Virus record (IMG/VR): IMGVR_UViG_3300044613_002764
Span: 1 to 29,768 of that record
DNA: 29,768 nt
Origin: a virus
Reading direction: 5' to 3' (one strand)
Below are positions 29,501 to 29,768 of this stretch, in pieces. Under the pieces are notes generated by a model, which saw only the letters and a list, made by a program, of their open reading frames with translations, was not told the origin of the DNA and did not search any database. Position 1 is the first letter of the stretch. Each line of letters begins with the position of its first letter. Both the position numbers and the translations under genes were made by a program.

Positions 29501-29768
29501 GCGCTAGGATCGCAGGGATCGTAAACCGATGGCGTGTAAACTTTTGATGCGCTGCAGCTGCCTGTCGCGTACAATGGCGTGGCGAGATAGTCGATGTAAT
29601 TTGGTCCGACTCCATTCGATGTCACGTCTACGCCGCCCAGCGTCGTCGACAGTGTGCCGTTGACGTACACTTGCAGCGAAGTCCAGGTCGTTCGATAGAG
29701 ACTGCCTGTCAACTTTGTATAAATCTTGAGACCGAGAATGCGGACCTTAATCGAGACAGTCGACAAAA
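26551..29768 (-). CDS. Tail fibre/tip protein, remaining part of 1162 aa gene
   Basis: This is the main part of the gene that begins at ATG 398; the frame runs from the join to the stop at 26551 and gives residues 92-1162. It has Cys-rich segments (LDPCTDEYDDGYIDAYY; VCLCPPPSVPIPSCPEGE), many beta strands, and near the C-terminus repeats typical of Asp-box (BNR) propeller proteins: SDNGLVF and, right at the end, SDDGITF. Asp boxes occur in glycan-active or glycan-binding proteins. It likely forms the tail tip or receptor-binding fibre. Catalytic residues for a glycosidase were not identified. Confidence 0.75.
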   Translation of the reverse strand, partial: LSTVSIKVRILGLKIYTKLTGSLYRTTWTSLQVYVNGTLSTTLGGVDVTSNGVGPNYIDYLATPLYATGSCSASKVYTPSVYDPCDPSAMEYVTEAEANQTITAGWRFQDETNAWTTLPCAVWTASIPTSGSCPYNLSFGSEISVADTDSIIISTRSYQKTERTYDGRRALMQRVVGECVGEGGSTIVYDEIVQGYCLDPCTDEYDDGYIDAYYVESWSESHGGAARAIPNLERAIVRFNSDYKALWRRFDFPEVRGSATRNCTVGAVTVNTGGSQVVYADLGPDFLEVVTNATSDVEDAFPATIYTQANWSKGKSYSKTWSYEGYTVCLCPPPSVPIPSCPEGEVLSWTCTNIAPTDTNLNESEGIAITFPSSVDTLAGYQGHADMLMRYTGSWVNPHWNIAYHRDDWDVDGASQPWEDYWGPIKEQWLYNAALPSNPRTRNSQISSVLEIDNGNQPFLDAFFGGFRWIGSSRFKVLTMTQPSAITLSTSRPGVWTANDCTVTLGANIVVTGFTGSNTYIELDMAQWTADPFMLLTKARQVVLAWSTTNVSRIEVSFYGQDNATNYIASSPGTYDLPTGIQLKYSGTWAIDNGYSIISGITDTGVDQLASGVSSAYMSNPETVVGFQLGKGRQFAKLRFRITPTNPANPVTINFPTFNLESTHPLVYWENSRAASMLWADGPNHRYGNLTWYSPILGFQDPPLLTGMGTPNTIVDALAFKYRIVQGNGGASLASTITTDLSSLYDSYEGQSIAVADKFSNSYVLPKGTNDDFRLALINSFSEIPPLAAFPYKKRLTTDWSATGSYAQVVYDHVQDGRYLISNASAAAKLQTPAAVDSGSAVSVPPTGWYIWQFNPVLDNTETDWRIVSSGDIYAKARPWHGWFCLLRSARCRLSLDIDFASNVHAAAYVDNSGNVLIRKSDNGLVFSTVNTLALSATSCAIRIDRQSTDQKIYIVAEINKSIKLYKSNQLGEAFTLMRTIANGVKPTFIIGRDGNRYIYWIDGASIKGQITDRADTILQASVTAVASGVDDECIAVDEDVTNGGNRRLVLIDVESGSLTQRTSDDGITFS
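29642..29768. repeat. Terminal direct repeat, right copy (circular join)
   Basis: Identical to bases 1-127. Removing one copy gives a circle of 29641 bp in which the large tail gene is intact. Confidence 0.95.

Noticed and set aside
1-29768. tRNA genes, integrase or attachment site, insertion sequence
   Set aside because: No cloverleaf, no tyrosine or serine recombinase motif, and no terminal inverted repeats with a transposase were seen on either strand.

Overview
The window is a complete genome of a small tailed bacteriophage of the long non-contractile (siphovirus) type, assembled as one circular molecule. The first 127 bases (1-127) are repeated exactly as the last 127 (29642-29768), so the real unit is 29641 bp and the ends cut one large tail gene (398 down to 1, continuing 29641 down to 26551). 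No integrase and no recognisable CI-type repressor are seen, so a lytic life style is the simpler reading. The host cannot be named. Sigma70-like promoter hexamers, good Shine-Dalgarno sites, DnaA-box-like sequences and a compact single-domain amidase endolysin point to an ordinary, probably Gram-negative, bacterium. GC is moderate (about half by eye).

Almost everything is on the minus strand and reads as one leftward programme that starts at a control region (23025-23199) and runs around the circle to a terminator at 24738-24766. In reading order: (a) 23024-20285, recombination: a small HTH protein, a Gp157/Gam-like protein, an ERF annealing protein, a SWIM zinc-finger protein, SSB, two tiny ORFs and a RusA-like resolvase; (b) 20203-17333, replication and accessory genes: a YdaU-like initiator, a possible helicase-loader-like protein, a zinc-finger protein, a PD-(D/E)XK-like nuclease and unknowns; (c) 17243-14824, lysis and membrane genes (amidase, spanin-like protein, holin-like protein), a metallophosphoesterase and an AT-rich spacer with two DnaA-box-like sites; (d) 14668-7331, packaging and head: small and large terminase, portal, MuF-like protein, prohead protease, HK97-type capsid protein, an unknown or decoration protein, connector and stopper; (e) 6988-585 and around the join to 24779, tail: terminator, gp10-like, tube protein, a chaperone pair joined by a -1 frameshift, tape measure, hub-like protein, the 1162-residue tail protein with Asp-box-like motifs at its end, and small fibre-like proteins.

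The only rightward genes form a short operon of five small unrecognised genes (23200-24712), divergent from the early leftward genes and closed by a clear intrinsic terminator. The two operons share a control region with a 27-bp near-palindrome and related half-sites that overlap both promoters. By position the five genes are expected to be early host-takeover or anti-defence genes, but none has a recognised domain.

Many genes overlap by ATGA or TAATG, so translation is strongly coupled. Two compositional features stand out: CCGG was not found anywhere and GGCC is very rare, whereas TCGA is very common. Three AT-rich islands (about 16100-16440, 18300-18870, 23040-23350) differ from the rest and may be recent arrivals or regulatory DNA. 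No tRNA, rRNA, CRISPR array or insertion sequence was recognised. No gene-free stretch exceeds about 180 bases.
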